This document shows, piece after piece, positions 35,709 to 47,672 of a DNA stretch of 64,000 nt. Source of the stretch: Embiotoca jacksoni (taxonomy: Eukaryota; Chordata; Actinopteri; Embiotocidae). The number at the start of each line of letters is the position of its first letter. The stretch's first letter is position 1. The notes below the pieces were generated by a model. That model was given only the letters and a program-made list of their open reading frames with translations, had not been told where the DNA came from and did not search any database. The DNA lies in the NCBI GenBank assembly GCA_022577435.1, contig JAKOON010000089.1:495001-559000 (forward strand), read 5' to 3'. Position numbers and translations under genes: made by a program.

Positions 35709-36110
35709 GATCAGCTCACCGTGTCTGCCTGACAAACAGGATGTGATGTGTTGCTAGCTGTTCCCACAGGAAGAGGTCTGAGGTGATGGTGATGATGGAT
35801 TTAGATTGAAGCCACACCTGTGAAGCTAAAAGCTAGCCTTATTTCTGGCTCATATTTCACCACTTCCTGCCCATCGTCAGACATCACTGATGAGTCAATT
35901 CCTGCTCTGACTTTTATGGTGCCAGTTTCAAGGACGGTTTGGACTCTGAGGCTCCCAGGAAGCTGTCTGTTTCCTGACCTGATGGTCAAACATGTCCAAA
36001 GGGTCTGAATGAAACGGGAAGTGTGACACAAGAGGAACAAAACCAAAAGATTTCATTTAGATTAATGGAATTATTTTGTCATTAAGACTATTCTTTATTT
36101 TTTTTTATCA
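35709..36110. other. No recognisable feature
   Basis: Unique-looking sequence. It does not continue the Tc1 relic found at 32941-34060. Confidence 0.5.
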
Positions 36111-36175
36111 TATCATGTATTTATTACAAAATGTCCCCACTGTGGGGTTAATAAAGTCTAACCTAATCTATTGAG
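36111..36175 (+). mobile_element. LINE 3'-tail remnant
   Basis: Contains ATGTCCCCACTGTGGGGTTA followed by ATAAAGTCTAACC, a variant of the family R 3' end (TTTCC-CTCGGGGATTAATAAAG). Nothing upstream is recognisable, so this is probably a very short 5'-truncated insertion or an old remnant. Confidence 0.5.
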
Positions 36176-37198
36176 GAACATTAATCACCAATTCTGTGGA
36201 AGCATCTCGTATGTATCTCCTGCTCAGTTATAACAGGTTATTGTTACATTTCACCTCTCGTTGTCTGTAGCTGGCCTGCTTTCTGTTAAAACAAATGTAA
36301 AAGAGGTGTGAAAGACAGGCTGAAATCAAGAGAGGAGAAATCCAAATGCTTTGAAATAACTTGTTTTTGTTAAGTGCTGCTGTTAGCAGCAACAGAACAA
36401 CTGTTAGATATTAATAACAACTGTTCAACAAAGAGTCTGTGACATTAATGTTATTGAACCTTTTCAAAAAACCTCTCAGCTGCAACAGAAATGAAGCACA
36501 TTAATGTTGGATCCGTTTTAGTCAGAATACAGAATCCCTCTTCATTGTAGTGCCAAACTCAGCAAACTTTGGAAAGTTGTATAATTTTTAGAAGTGGCAG
36601 CTTGATCCTCGTGCAGGAACCTCCAGGGTGGAAAGGGTTAAACACAGGAGATAGAATAGGTTCTTCAGAGAGCTTTGGAGTTGTTGGTAGGACGTTCAGG
36701 CTAATTTCCAGTGTTTATGTTAATCTGATCTGATTGACTGGTAACTTTAGATTTACACATTTTAAACCAGAAACCAACAAGACGTATTTATCTAAATGTT
36801 TAAATATTCTGTCTTGTGTTAAAACTATTGCAGCTGTTTTTGTGTTGACTCAGTTGAATGGTAATTCATGAGAATGTATGTGTTTCTGTAGAGGACCGAA
36901 TTCATATAAAAAGATGTTTCTGATATTCTGTCCACCTCAAAACTTCCCAAACTACAACAATAAAATGAACCATCTCAGACTCAGTAGTGTAAACATCAAT
37001 TATATTTTTAAACATCTTTTAGACATAAAGATAAATGAATTATACTTTGTGTCTGATGGCATATCCATGAAAAAAATTAATTTCCTGGATAGAAATTTTC
37101 AAACACCTCCTCCTCCACTGAAAAAGGTTTCTGATAATGAAAACACCCAAAACATATTTCCATGACATGTTTGTGGAAGTGTCATCACAAAAGAACCC

Positions 37199-37200
<2 letters not shown>
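36176..37200. other. No recognisable feature
   Basis: AT-rich sequence; no coding or element signature recognised. Confidence 0.5.

Positions 37201-37265
<65 letters not shown>
37201..37265 (+). repeat. (GT)n microsatellite
   Basis: 65 bp of GT dinucleotides. Confidence 0.98.
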
Positions 37266-37266
<1 letters not shown>

Positions 37267-37385
37267 TAAAGGACAATAATCCCATTAAGCCATTAGACAG
37301 ACTGTTTTTGTGGACCACAAAGAGGTTTTGTTAAACGATAAGTTTTCTAGCGCAGAGATGAGAGATGGATGGGGTGATGCAGGGG

Positions 37386-37439
37386 CATAGTGTGGGAGGG
37401 GGTGAGGGAGGTGGGGGAGGTGGAGGGAGGTGGGGGGTT
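37386..37439 (+). repeat. G-rich, quadruplex-like tract
   Basis: Purine-rich stretch with at least six runs of three or more G separated by one to five bases (GGGAGGGGGTGAGGGAGG and onward to GGTGGGGGG). It fits the usual G-quadruplex sequence rule. Confidence 0.7.
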
Positions 37440-38250
37440 AGTGATGAGGACTGTTGATAACATCCTTTGATGACCAAAAGCTGGACTCTTGGGCACCAGC
37501 AGCCTGTGTGTGGGTGTTGGGGGTGTGCAGGTCAGAGTGGAGGGAGGCGGAGAGGTGATGAAGGGAAATCACTGTCACAGCCTTCAGCTCAACACTGCCC
37601 TCACATGGTGGAGCAGAGAACGACGGGGCTTCAGTAAATGACTTCCACAGCTCTTAAAGCCAACAGTGTCTTTATTTCCATTCAACACAAACTGTTGCCT
37701 TAAAGTTAGAAGAAAAATGGCATTGCAGATTTCCACCACCTAAATTCAGAAGATCTGGAAAAAGGATTAACTTTGTTGCCTAATGTTTGCCGGTTGGCTC
37801 AGAAAAGAATTACAGTCCTCCAGTCTTGCTGTCGGAGAGGCCCGACGGTCCAAAGATCCCTGGTGTCACAGTTTGACTGTGAACAGAATTCAGCACACTC
37901 GTTGAATGCTCTGCCATCACACATACACACAAAAAACACCTTCAAAACATTCAAACAGCCTTAATGAATGGCTTGTTGCCACTCAGGTGTGCAAGCATTA
38001 ATGTCTGCTTGGTTCACCTATATGTGCATTTGTCTTGTTCAGTGTTGATGTATGTTCTGTGCCTCAGTGTTATATACGTGTTTGTACTGTAGGTACACTT
38101 TTCTTTTGCTTATATGTGGATTGGTTTTGTCTATATGTTACTGTCTGTTTATTGATTCATTTTAGTTTCATTATGTTGTTTGAATTTTTTAAATTTTAGG
38201 CTGCCTTCAAACATCTGGCCGGGGACAGCAGATGGAAATTAGCCTTTCTG
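37440..38250. other. No recognisable feature
   Basis: No coding or element signature recognised. Confidence 0.5.
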
Positions 38251-38301
38251 TGTCAGGAGTCCTGTGTTCCTCTGTGTCCTCTGTTTTGCCCCCGATCACC
38301 T

Positions 38302-38571
38302 CTCCTCCTGTGTCCCCTCAGTCCCCTGTCTGCTTGTTCTGTGTCCTCCTCTCCTCTCCTCCTGTGTCCCCTCAGTCCCCTGTCTGCTTGTTCTGTGTCC
38401 TCCTCTCCTCTCCTCCTGTGTTCCCTCAGTCCCCTGTCTGCTTGTTCTGTGTCCTCCTCTCCTCTCCTCCTGTGTCCCCTCAGTCCCCTGTCTGCTTATT
38501 CTGTGTCCTCCTCTCCTCTCCTCCTGTGTCCCCTCAGTCCCCTGTCTGCTTATTCTGTGTCCTCCTCTCCT
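38302..38571 (+). repeat. 54-bp minisatellite, five units
   Basis: The motif TGTCTGCTT recurs at 38327, 38381, 38435, 38489 and 38543, exactly 54 bp apart. Units differ at two or three positions. As 54 is a multiple of 3, all frames stay open and give 18-residue repeats; these are not proteins. Confidence 0.97.
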
Positions 38572-38805
38572 CACCTCCCGTGGCCACGCCCCTCACCAGT
38601 CCCAGCAGATGCAGCCACTCACCCCGGATCACCTCCTGCAGGTGTGCTGCATCTCCCTGATCACCTCCCCGGACTATATGTACCCTGCCCCTGCACTCCT
38701 CTGGTGGTCAGTGCATTAGTTAGTACTCCTACTACTAGCAACAGCTAGACGACGGTGAGTTACTGCGAGTGCGAGTTGTGCACCGCAAGGACCGCCGTCA
38801 CCCGT

Positions 38806-39735
38806 CCGTCCCGTTCCACCTGCTCCCGTTCCTCCTGCTCCCGTTCCACCTGCTCCCGTTCCTCCTGCTCCCGTTCCTCCTGCTCCCGTTCCACCTGCTC
38901 CCGTTCCTCCTGCTCCCGTTCCACCTGCTCCCGTTCCTCCTGCTCCCGTTCCTCCTGCTCCCGTTCCACCTGCTCCCGTTCCACCTGCTCCCGTTCCTCC
39001 TGCTCCCGTTCCACCTGCTCCCGTTCCTCCTGCTCCCGTTCCTCCTGCTCCCGTTCCACCTGCTCCCGTTCCTCCTGCTCCCGTTCCACCTGCTCCCGTT
39101 CCTCCTGCTCCCGTTCCTCCTGCTCCCGTTCCTCCTGCTCCCGTTCCACCTGCTCCCGTTCCACCTGCTCCCGTTCCTCCTGCTCCCGTTCCTCCTGCTC
39201 CCGTTCCTCCTGCTCCCGTTCCACCTGCTCCCGTTCCACCTGCTCCCGTTCCTCCTGCTCCCGTTCCACCTGCTCCCGTTCCTCCTGCTCCCGTTCCTCC
39301 TGCTCCCGTTCCTCCTGCTCCCGTTCCTCCTGCTCCCGTTCCACCTGCTCCCGTTCCACCTGCTCCCGTTCCTCCTGCTCCCGTTCCACCTGCTCCCGTT
39401 CCTCCTGCTCCCGTTCCTCCTGCTCCCGTTCCACCTGCTCCCGTTCCTCCTGCTCCCGTTCCACCTGCTCCCGTTCCTCCTGCTCCCGTTCCTCCTGCTC
39501 CCGTTCCTCCTGCTCCCGTTCCACCTGCTCCCGTTCCACCTGCTCCCGTTCCTCCTGCTCCCGTTCCACCTGCTCCCGTTCCTCCTGCTCCCGTTCCTCC
39601 TGCTCCCGTTCCACCTGCTCCCGTTCCACCTGCTCCCGTTCCTCCTGCTCCCGTTCCACCTGCTCCCGTTCCTCCTGCTCCCGTTCCTCCTGCTCCCGTT
39701 CCACCTGCTCCCGTTCCTCCTGCTCCTGTTCCTCC
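38806..39735 (+). repeat. 15-bp minisatellite, 62 units in two versions
   Basis: 62 head-to-tail units (930 bp) of TGCTCCCGTTCC(A/T)CC. The first and last units carry one or two extra changes; the other 60 are identical except for one A/T position. The order of the A and T versions is not random (see findings). Because 15 is a multiple of 3, frames of more than 300 codons are open on both strands (Cys-Ser-Arg-Ser, Pro-Phe-Leu-Leu, Gly-Ala-Gly-Gly-Thr, Glu-Arg-Glu-Gln repeats); these are artefacts. Confidence 0.97.
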
Positions 39736-39920
39736 TGCAGAGCTACCTGTTGGAGTCACCAGTCGGTTGAGTTGTCCTCCCGACTGGGGAGCAAATTGAC
39801 GTTGTAGGGACCACCTTTTGTTTGTTGGTTTGTTTGTTTTTGTTTACTGGAATAAAGACTGTATTTTGGAACTAAAACCGGAGTCTGTGAGCCTGCCCTG
39901 GTAAACACCATCACATAACA

Positions 39921-40284
39921 CTCTGGCTCACTTCCAGTTTTACTGTTTATTGGTGTTCATTGTCCCCGCAAAATAAACAATAAAAAAACAAGTTTAAATG
40001 TTCTTAACTGGATTCACTGTTTTATCTATGATCAATCTCTTCCTTTCAACCGGCTGTGTTGAAAGAAAAAACTAAACTGGACCCCAGAAGAATAGGACGA
40101 TATCCAACCTGGCTTTTGTGTCCAAATTCCAGGACGAATTTGTCCCCAAGTTATTTTAGAGACACATAGCTTGTGCGATTCCTTTTTTCCAGGTTTTAAT
40201 GAACTGCATTCAACAGAAAGAGCTGTTCCTTAAGTCACACATGACATTATGACTCAATATTACTAGTAGTATTACTAATAGTGT
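39921..40284. other. No recognisable feature
   Basis: Short AT-rich interval between the LTR-like element and the next LINE fragment. Confidence 0.5.
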
Positions 40285-41335
40285 TACTTGACCTCTACTA
40301 TGCTTTTATAACGTTGACCATACTGTGTTATTGAATAGGTTAAACCAACCGGTGGGTATTTCCAGGTCTACCTTGGATCAGATCTCATTCTAATTCAATA
40401 ATTGTAGACTTTCAGTCTGTGTAGATCAGTCCCTGTCAGACAGACCACCTCTGCCCCGTGGCATCCTAAAAGGTTCTGTTCTCCATCCTCTCTTGTTTTA
40501 TTAATACATGCAGACAGATCCTACGCTGCTATATCAGCAACTCTTAAAACTTTCATGCCGATGATACACAGTTGTATTTCGCTTTTAAACCAGATGAGAG
40601 AAACCAATCGTAGATTGTAAATTACTGTTTGAATGTCATCAGGGATTGGATGGCTGACTACTGTCAGTTCTATGCAAATAAGACAGAACCTCCTGAAAAT
40701 GTAAATCCTAAAATCAAACCGTATGAAGGATCATTAAGTATTTGTGTTCAGCATAGCATTTAAAATGTAGGACTCCTCTTCGACCAGTCCGTGTCTTTTG
40801 ATAATCATGTCAGCCAGCTTAGGCGCTCATGTTTCATCCAGTTAGGGAATATTACTAAATCAAGATCTTAACATGAGAGCATTTTAAAATTGTATTTTTT
40901 CTCTTCTCCACGCTGGCTTCCCGTTCAGTTTCACATCCACTTTGAAATACTGGTGTTAACATTTGGAGCCTTGCATGATCAAACACTGCAACACATTGCT
41001 GACCTCCTCCTTCCTTATAGAGCCCGTTAGCTCCTGAGGGCTACTGAACAAACATTACTTTAAATTGTGTTGTGACCTCTCGACTCCTGTGACACCTTTA
41101 TGAAACAACCGAAACCTTTTTATTCACAGCCTGTCTAAGTTAGCTCCATTTAATTTACGTCTTCTTTTATTTTTTAACTCCTGTACTTATTTTTGTGTCG
41201 GCGTCTTCATTTGTTTGTAGCTATGGTTTTAACTTCTTGGCCCTATGCAGTTTGTAGGTATTTGTTGATGTAAAGCAGTTTGTGATTTTTTTTTTTTTAT
41301 GTCAAAGGTGCTGTACAAATAAACTCTACTTCCTT
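40285..41335 (+). mobile_element. L2-like LINE fragment
   Basis: Plus-strand relics give DLTSAFDTVDHTVLLNRL (palm motif with the first catalytic Asp), ILKGSVLHPLLF (from the PQGSVLGPLLF motif), a damaged HADDTQLY motif (DNA CATGCCGATGATACACAGTTG at 40555-40575), LLFDQSVSFDNHVSQL-like sequence, and an LHWLPVxFR-type site in damaged form. The 3' end has GATGTAAAGCAGTTTGTGAT and GTGCTGTACAAATAAAC, a typical L2-like tail. Many stops and frameshifts mark it as old; the 5' part is missing. Confidence 0.75.
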
Positions 41336-41384
41336 ACTACTCGGCTTTCTGTAGACTTCCATGACTCGCGGAAGCCTCTGAGTA

Positions 41385-41630
41385 ACAGGCGCACTGACAG
41401 CCCACTTGGGGTTTGCCAAATGGAATTTTAAGGACCCTGAGAGGATGATGAAAAAGATTATTTGGTCTGATGAAACATATTTTTAATTTTCTGAGTAGAA
41501 ACACTGGCCTGACCTGCTAATACCATCCCCACGGTGAAGCCTGGTGGTGGCAGCTATGAGGGAACTTCACTGCAGCAGGAAAAGGAAGACTGGTCAGAAC
41601 TGAGGGAAGGATGAAAATGTGTTCAGTATT
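41385..41630 (+). pseudogene. Tc1-like transposase fragment
   Basis: Plus-strand translation reads AHLGFAKWNFKDPERMMKKI, IWSDETYF (the first catalytic Asp region), then after stops and shifts NTIPTVKPGGG and a run like the TAAGTG segment. These are consecutive motifs of the Tc1 catalytic core, from a different copy and probably a different family than those above. No terminal repeats were found beside it. Confidence 0.65.
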
Positions 41631-42925
41631 TTATTCTACTTTTCCAAACAGGCTTCAGTTCAAGAACAATTTCCAAACTCACAGGTAAAGCAAGGTGTAC
41701 TTATACTGTTGTAATCTGTTTCAGACATACGTGACTTTCTTAGTGTGTTCCAGTCAGGTTTTAAAGCACTGAATCTGCACTTTTAAACCTTTTTAATGAT
41801 CTTTAGGCTCATTTAAACCATTGTTGGACTGTTCCAGGGACATCTGTAAAACTGTAATCATGTTGATATTTAAAGCCAGAAGTACCTGAGAGACCTCTCA
41901 TATAGATTTATGTTCCCTGCAACCATATGTATGACGGGAGGAGGGCCCTGACAGACGTCACTACTGCCAGCTACTCAGAGCTGGTGTACAGGTATAAATC
42001 CTTCTGTAAACCATCGTGAGACATGGATGAGTTTGTGAAAGACAACACATTCCCCTGAAGAGCCTGCAGTGCCATAACTGTCTGTAAAACAAACTATTAG
42101 ACCGACTTTAAATTGTATTTTCTCTCATATACTGTATTTAGGAAGTGAAACTAAAACAAAAGTACAGAAAATAAACCAAAAACTTTTGCTTCTGACTTGA
42201 ACACATAAAACCGCCACGTTAAACATACAAATGAGATGAAATAAAGGACACTACTTTGGGTGTTTTGGGACAGTCAGTGTTGAGACTGGCTGGGAACAGA
42301 TACTTTGGCTGTAGTCAGTGGTTTGTGCTTACTCAGCAAGATGGCAGATGAGATCAGTGAAAAGTGAAAACTGCAACTGTGGCCGATTGTTCCCCTCCAG
42401 GCTGCAGCGACTCAGACTCACTGTACAGTTTTTCAATCGGCTTTTGGTTTTATTTATGTATTTGTTTTGGCACTGCAGTTCCTTTTCCACAGTCTCCATA
42501 AACGTTCATCTTTTACAGTTGCTACTGATAACTCAGTACATGTTGGTCTGTGATTTTACTGGTTTCTAAGCTAACGTCACAATGTTTTCAGAGAAGTCTC
42601 TCATAGTCTACACATACTCTACAAATATGTCTTTGAATTCCAAAAAACTGTAAATCCTTCCAAACACAGAATAATAATAATAAAGGTAATAATCCTGTGC
42701 TCCATTTTACTCAAGTTGATGGTAATTTGTGCTTGAAGTGGATTCCTGTTTGTCTCGAATTTACCTTCTGGAAGACAGTTACTTCCTGTTCAAGTGAACT
42801 TTGTAACTTTCACAAACACCGAAACAAATCCTGTTTACAGAGACACTGGATGATGATCTTTGTGTTTCTTCATGTTTAATATTTTTAGGCTTATCGATAT
42901 CTGAAGGAACAGAAGTACACACTCA
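41631..42925. other. No recognisable feature
   Basis: No coding or element signature recognised. Confidence 0.5.
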
Positions 42926-44002
42926 GGGTCTGATTTACTAAGATCTCAAATAAAGGAACTAAATTGTGTGTTCCTTCTAAACGTTTGCACATTTATTTTG
43001 CACCTGTTTTGTGGGTGATTTACTGAGTAACTGCTTCATTGAAATCAGGTGCAAATCTCTGTATTTAAATGAGGGTTTGTGAGTTAAAGTGATTCCAGCA
43101 ATGGAAAACAGAGCGACCGCAAAAGGAAAAGGAAATCTGATCCCATTGAAATTAAGAAATATTAAAATAACAAGAACAAAACGCTTTATAGGAGATCATC
43201 AGCAAGAAAGTCAATGTGGGAAAAACAAAAAAGATAAACAGATGAAATTAAGAGAAGATGGCATGATAATAGGCAGAATAAAAGTCTTAATAATAAAATG
43301 TGGGTAAATAAAAGAGGAGGACGGTGGATGAGATCCTCTAACAAACAGAGATCAGCAGGTCCAGATTTTTCTGTGATGAGCAGCTGACTTTATGAAGCTA
43401 CCTGTGGATTCTGCAGGACTCATTCAGGACCTTGGACAGCTCCACTGAAGAACAGGACTGGGCTATCCCAGCAGTGACATGCTGGAATGAGCCAGAGGCA
43501 ATAATAAAATCTCATCTCTGGACAAACGATATGTCTGAATAATTTCTCCCTCTGACATCAGAAATGTTTAACGGGTGTAAAACCTGGTTCTCTACGTATT
43601 CTCTGGTTTCCTGCGTCTCCTTCACAATAAGAGCAGCCGTGTCTCCTTCACAATAAGAGCAGCCGTCTCTCCTGATGTTCATCTGATTAAAACCTTCAGT
43701 CGTACTAAAATACACAACAATCACTTCTCCTGTTTCTACTTCCAGGTTCAGTAAATATCGTTGCAGGTGATAAATTGTTCTATTTGCATGTTCCCTCTCA
43801 GTATTTTACTCCTTCAGGTAGAAACGTCCAATATTACATAAGATGGAGGAAAACACACAGAATGGACAACGTGTGTTAAACTGCACATTTGGAAGATGAA
43901 ATCCTCGCTGCACGTCGCCAGTAGATCTGATGGACATTGTTTTGTGGGTGGTGTGGAGTTTGAACCTGATTTTACACATGCAGACCTTCAGTAAATCAAA
44001 CC
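42926..44002 (+). mobile_element. Probable Harbinger-like DNA element
   Basis: The left end GGGTCTGATTTACTAAGATC and the right end, reverse-complemented, GGTTTGATTTACTGAAGGTC, form a short inverted repeat about 1.08 kb apart. Near the left end a plus-strand frame at 43089-43307 (MENRATAKGKGNLIPLK, KRFIGDHQQESQCGKNKKDK) has the look of the degenerate Myb/SANT-like DNA-binding protein that accompanies Harbinger transposases. No transposase was seen, and no target-site duplication could be confirmed. A 26-bp direct repeat (TCTCCTTCACAATAAGAGCA...) lies at about 43616-43667. Confidence 0.45.
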
Positions 44003-44977
44003 TTTAGTATGTTATTGATCTCTTCAGGTATCATCTGACTTTACATTGCATCAAAGTTATCTCCACAGGATTTACAGAAACATCACTTCATTCATAAAAA
44101 GATCATCATAATCATATTCCTGCTCACTGGCTCATGAGATTGAGGTGCTTACACGTTAAACTGTTGACTGAGTGCTGTAACGCCTGAAACGTCTCTATGA
44201 CGAGCTGTCAGTCAAACATTTGATGTCTGTCACCTGACTGCATTCAGCTGTCGATTTAAAGAAGCTGCAAATGAGTTCAAACACTTTAATTTCAGAACAG
44301 AAAGTTCAGCCAACGCAACACAAACTGTTCATTATCTGAATGCAATGAGACGATTAGATTATATAAACTGCAGGTGTGAACGCAATCAAGACACGAGAGC
44401 ACTAAACAGCAGCTGCAGTACGTTTGACCACAGATGTGTGTGTGATGTTGTGTTTATCAACCACCAGCTGTGAACGTGACTCATCAGATGGGTCTGATTG
44501 GCTGAATAAAAAAAATCTAAGAGTTATATTTCTGGAGTAGATGATTGTTTTTTTGTGTTGATCACTAAAACGAGTGCAGTTTGTTTCACTGGAGGCGATC
44601 TGGACGAAGTTAAACCTGGACTGATGACATATCGCTGAGATATGGGATGAAGAAAGAGGACATCAGCATAGATTTTATGTGCATATGTTACGTTGCAGGT
44701 TGTGACAATCATGGCCGGTCAGTATGGGAATGATGTGGTGGGAATGCAGCTCTCCACTGAAAGCTATTGATGCCTGGAAGTATCCTGCAGGAGCAGATGA
44801 CGGCCCAGCTGGAGATGATGCAACGCTTTCCCTCAGGTTGGATAAAGTTCTGTTTGTCATCTGATGTTTTAGAGGAAAAAGATTCCTGCTGGGGGCTGTT
44901 TTAATCTGTTTTAAGTTGAATTCATTTTTCTGGACAAGATCTTCACATAATTCTCATGTTTTACAGTCATAACAGTT
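44003..44977. other. No recognisable feature
   Basis: No coding or element signature recognised. Confidence 0.5.
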
Positions 44978-45277
44978 CATTTTTTTATTTTTTTTATTTC
45001 ACTTTATTAATCCCCGAGGGGAAATGTCTTCACTACAGCAGGGGGGCTCTCAGTGGGGAGATGCTGCAGCAGGCTGCCACTAGCGCGGCGCCAGGTAACC
45101 TGACCTGAGGTGCATGTTTTTGGATGATGGGAGGAAGCCGGAGAACCTGGAGAGAACCCACGCAAGCACAGGGAGAACATGCAAACTCCGCACAGAAAGG
45201 CCCAGGACCGGATTCGAACCCGGAACCTTTTGCTGTGAGGCGACAATGCTAACCACTGCACCACCGTGCCGCCCAAA
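44978..45277 (-). mobile_element. tRNA-derived SINE with LINE-derived body
   Basis: Read on the minus strand: a tRNA-like head starting GGGCGGCACGGTGGTGCAGT at 45277, with an A box TGGTGCAGTGG (45253-45263) and a perfect B box GGTTCGAATCC (45210-45220), both parts of an RNA polymerase III internal promoter; a tRNA-unrelated region (TTTCTGTGCGGAGTTTGCAT to CATGCACCTCAG); a segment 45055-45093 that matches the 5' end of LINE family R (36 of 39 bases against 30808-30846); 13 bases; a segment 45001-45041 that matches the LINE 3' end (37 of 41 against 27039-27079, including CCCCTCGGGGATTAATAAAG); and an A-rich tail. It has no coding capacity and would depend on the LINE enzyme to move. Confidence 0.9.
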
Positions 45278-47672
45278 ATTCATGATTCATGATTTAATTT
45301 GTGATAATAATCCATTCATTTGCCTTTAAACACCCACATGGTGCCTCATGAAAGTATAATTTAAAATGTGGACTCATGTTGTATTTCTTTATTTCTGAAG
45401 TTCCCTTCAGTTTGTGATTTGCAAACAAAAATAATGACAATAATATTTAATGATCTTCCTGTTACAGGCTGTATACAGTGTATAAAGTCGACTGTTGATG
45501 ACCCACCAATAAATCAGGACACGGTTTTGTTTCCTGGAATACCACCATAAGAGGACCGGGGAGGACCGCCAGGAGCAGGCGGTGATGGAGGAGCTCTCAG
45601 TGGAAGATGTTCTTGATAAGCACTCTGTATGAAACCGTTTTCAGGGTGTTAGTATCCATGTTGGGTTACAGAAGAAAGAAGGATTCATCAAAATAAGAAC
45701 AAACAGACTCAGAGGCTTCTCGTTGAGTTGTTTTAGTGGAGTGGCACTCCAGCACTCATCATCTCTGCAGTCCTGCATCTAGAAACCTTCAGTCTACCTG
45801 TGGAGCTGAGCAGTAAACAACAGTTTCTGCAGACATCCAAACAGCATGACTGTCTCTTGCCTGGCTGTCCCACACATTGCGTCAGAAGGCATTTCCATAA
45901 AGTTTCCTCTGTACTGTCACTGGGAGCCGCTCAGATCTCCGGCAGGTCGCATCCACAGGAAGCAGTTGCCTACAACAGGACGTACGCTCCATCCACACAG
46001 CACGTCAGTCACATTCTCACTTTTACTGAAACTTTATGAAACTGACAATCCAACATTCACACCAGCTCTACATCATCATCGGTCACTGCAGTTTCAAGAG
46101 GACCTTGGGTTGCTGTGTTTGCACTATTTAGATGAAGGAACTGAAGAAAGTGCTACTTTTGTTGTTTGCTGTTGTGTTGATATCTTTAAATAGTTTGCAC
46201 CATTTGAATGGAGAGGCTTTGTACCGGAGAACGAGCCGATACCGTTGAACATACAGAGGGAGACGTTTTGATGGTCCTGTAGTTGGGCTGGTGTCATAAG
46301 TAATGGGCTGCAGCTGCCAACATGCTGACTGGGATACTGAAAGGTAAGACAACGGTTAAGATTGGCAGCTCCACAGACTAAGTAGAGAAATATGAGATTT
46401 TCCAGTAAAATATTAATAATAATATAAATATTGTGATTAATCAAGGAAACCATATCAATGAAATTCTACTACTGAGTGTAATACAACACGGATGACTCCA
46501 AATGTTGAAAAACTAAAGACTTCAGATTATTTATCATCCAGTACCGAGCATGAAGTCCAGCTGTCCAGTTCTACCAAGCTGTCTTGCAGCTGATCTATCA
46601 CAGTCTCATCTATCAGCACTACGGCATGTTATTGTTTCCCTCCGCACTATTTCTTTTCTAATCGAGTCTGGCTCCGTTTTATCAGAAATCCTGTTCTCTC
46701 ACTGTTGAGCACGAGTCCGTCTCTCCTCCAACCAGAGACGAGCGCTGCAGGTGTTGATGCTGGAACCTTCCTGATCAGGCGAAGATGCCTCTTCATTGTG
46801 AGCTCTCAGTAGAAGGCAGAGTCATTAGTTTGGAATTCAGATAATGATGCATCTCTCTCTTCATCTTTGTCTCCTTGTCTCTGTGTCTGTGTTATTACAT
46901 CAGTCAGATTCTCTAAAGCTGCAGCACTCACATCACAAAATAACAGCAGAAAGTGCAGCGTCGAGGAAGCAGTAACTAGTTCATGGTCTCCTCTCATGAG
47001 CAGGAAACAGCGAGGCATGATGGAAGTTAATGAGCTGTCGCGCTGTGTTCTCTGCAGCGCTGCAGGACAGGGCTTAATGGAGAACCGCACTTCTTTCTAT
47101 CCATCAATCCTCCGAATACTCTGCCTCTCCTTCCATGTGCCTTTCAATTTCAGACTCCCATCCTCCCCCTCTCATCCCTTGCCACCTCCCTCCTCGTCCC
47201 CCATGTTAAGCGCTCAAACTTCCCCGCTCCCTCCTCCCTGACCTTCTCCCTCCACCCTCAGCATCAATTTATCTTGTCTGGTGAGAGTTTGCAAAGTGGA
47301 TTTCAATAGCGAGCAGCTGGGGATCTGTGTCGAGGCTCACCTCTCTTAGTGCTGTCACAGAGCACCACTTTTCACTTCCCAAGGATAAAGGGGAAATTGG
47401 TTTCTGCAGATGGAGTGCCAAACCTACCTGGCAAACGCACCAACAGCCGGCGTGCTGCAGGGACTTCCCTCTGTCAGACGGGGAAAATCAGCAGGACAAG
47501 TTTGGTCCAGTAAAGATGGAATTATCATTATTTATTTCACATCTTCCAACTTTGTTCTGTCGTCCTTTCAAGAAATGGTGAAGTCTTCACAGCCCTTTTT
47601 TTATTGGTGAGTCTGATGTGGAGACTCTCTCTGCAACACTTCCCCACAGTTTGTTTTGGTGAAGCCGTCAGC
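45278..47672. other. No gene recognised
   Basis: Mostly unique sequence without recognisable coding or element signatures. The part from 46800 to 47300 is less AT-rich and has longish open frames on both strands but no family resemblance. Confidence 0.45.

Larger units (their letters stand above)
38251..39920 (+). mobile_element. LTR-like element, copy B, minisatellite-expanded
   Basis: Begins TGTCAGGAGTCCTGTG and ends ATCACATAACA, matching the ends of copy A. In order: a 54-bp minisatellite, a block shared with copy A (GTGGCCACGCCCCTCACC, CTGCAGGTGT-TG), a TATA-like ACTATATGTACC at about 38673, the 15-bp minisatellite, the conserved GTCGGTTGAGTTG-CCTCCCGACT block, and AATAAA at 39851-39856. 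Flanking pentamers TTCTG and CTCTG could be a target duplication with one mismatch. Without its two minisatellites it would be about 500 bp long. There is no coding interior, so it is best read as a solo LTR, probably of Ty3/Gypsy type (inference). Confidence 0.65.

Noticed and set aside
38716..39807. Open frames of 310-350 codons on both strands
   Set aside because: They arise from the 15-bp array, whose unit length is a multiple of 3; any frame without a stop in one unit is open throughout. No start context, domain or codon pattern supports a protein.
45205..45277. Possible tRNA gene on the minus strand
   Set aside because: A and B boxes are present, but the sequence does not fold as a complete tRNA by eye and continues into a SINE body with a LINE-type tail.
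46867..47241. Open frame of 124 codons in a less AT-rich patch
   Set aside because: No recognisable domain, no splice-site support, and overlapping open frames on both strands; not enough to call an exon.
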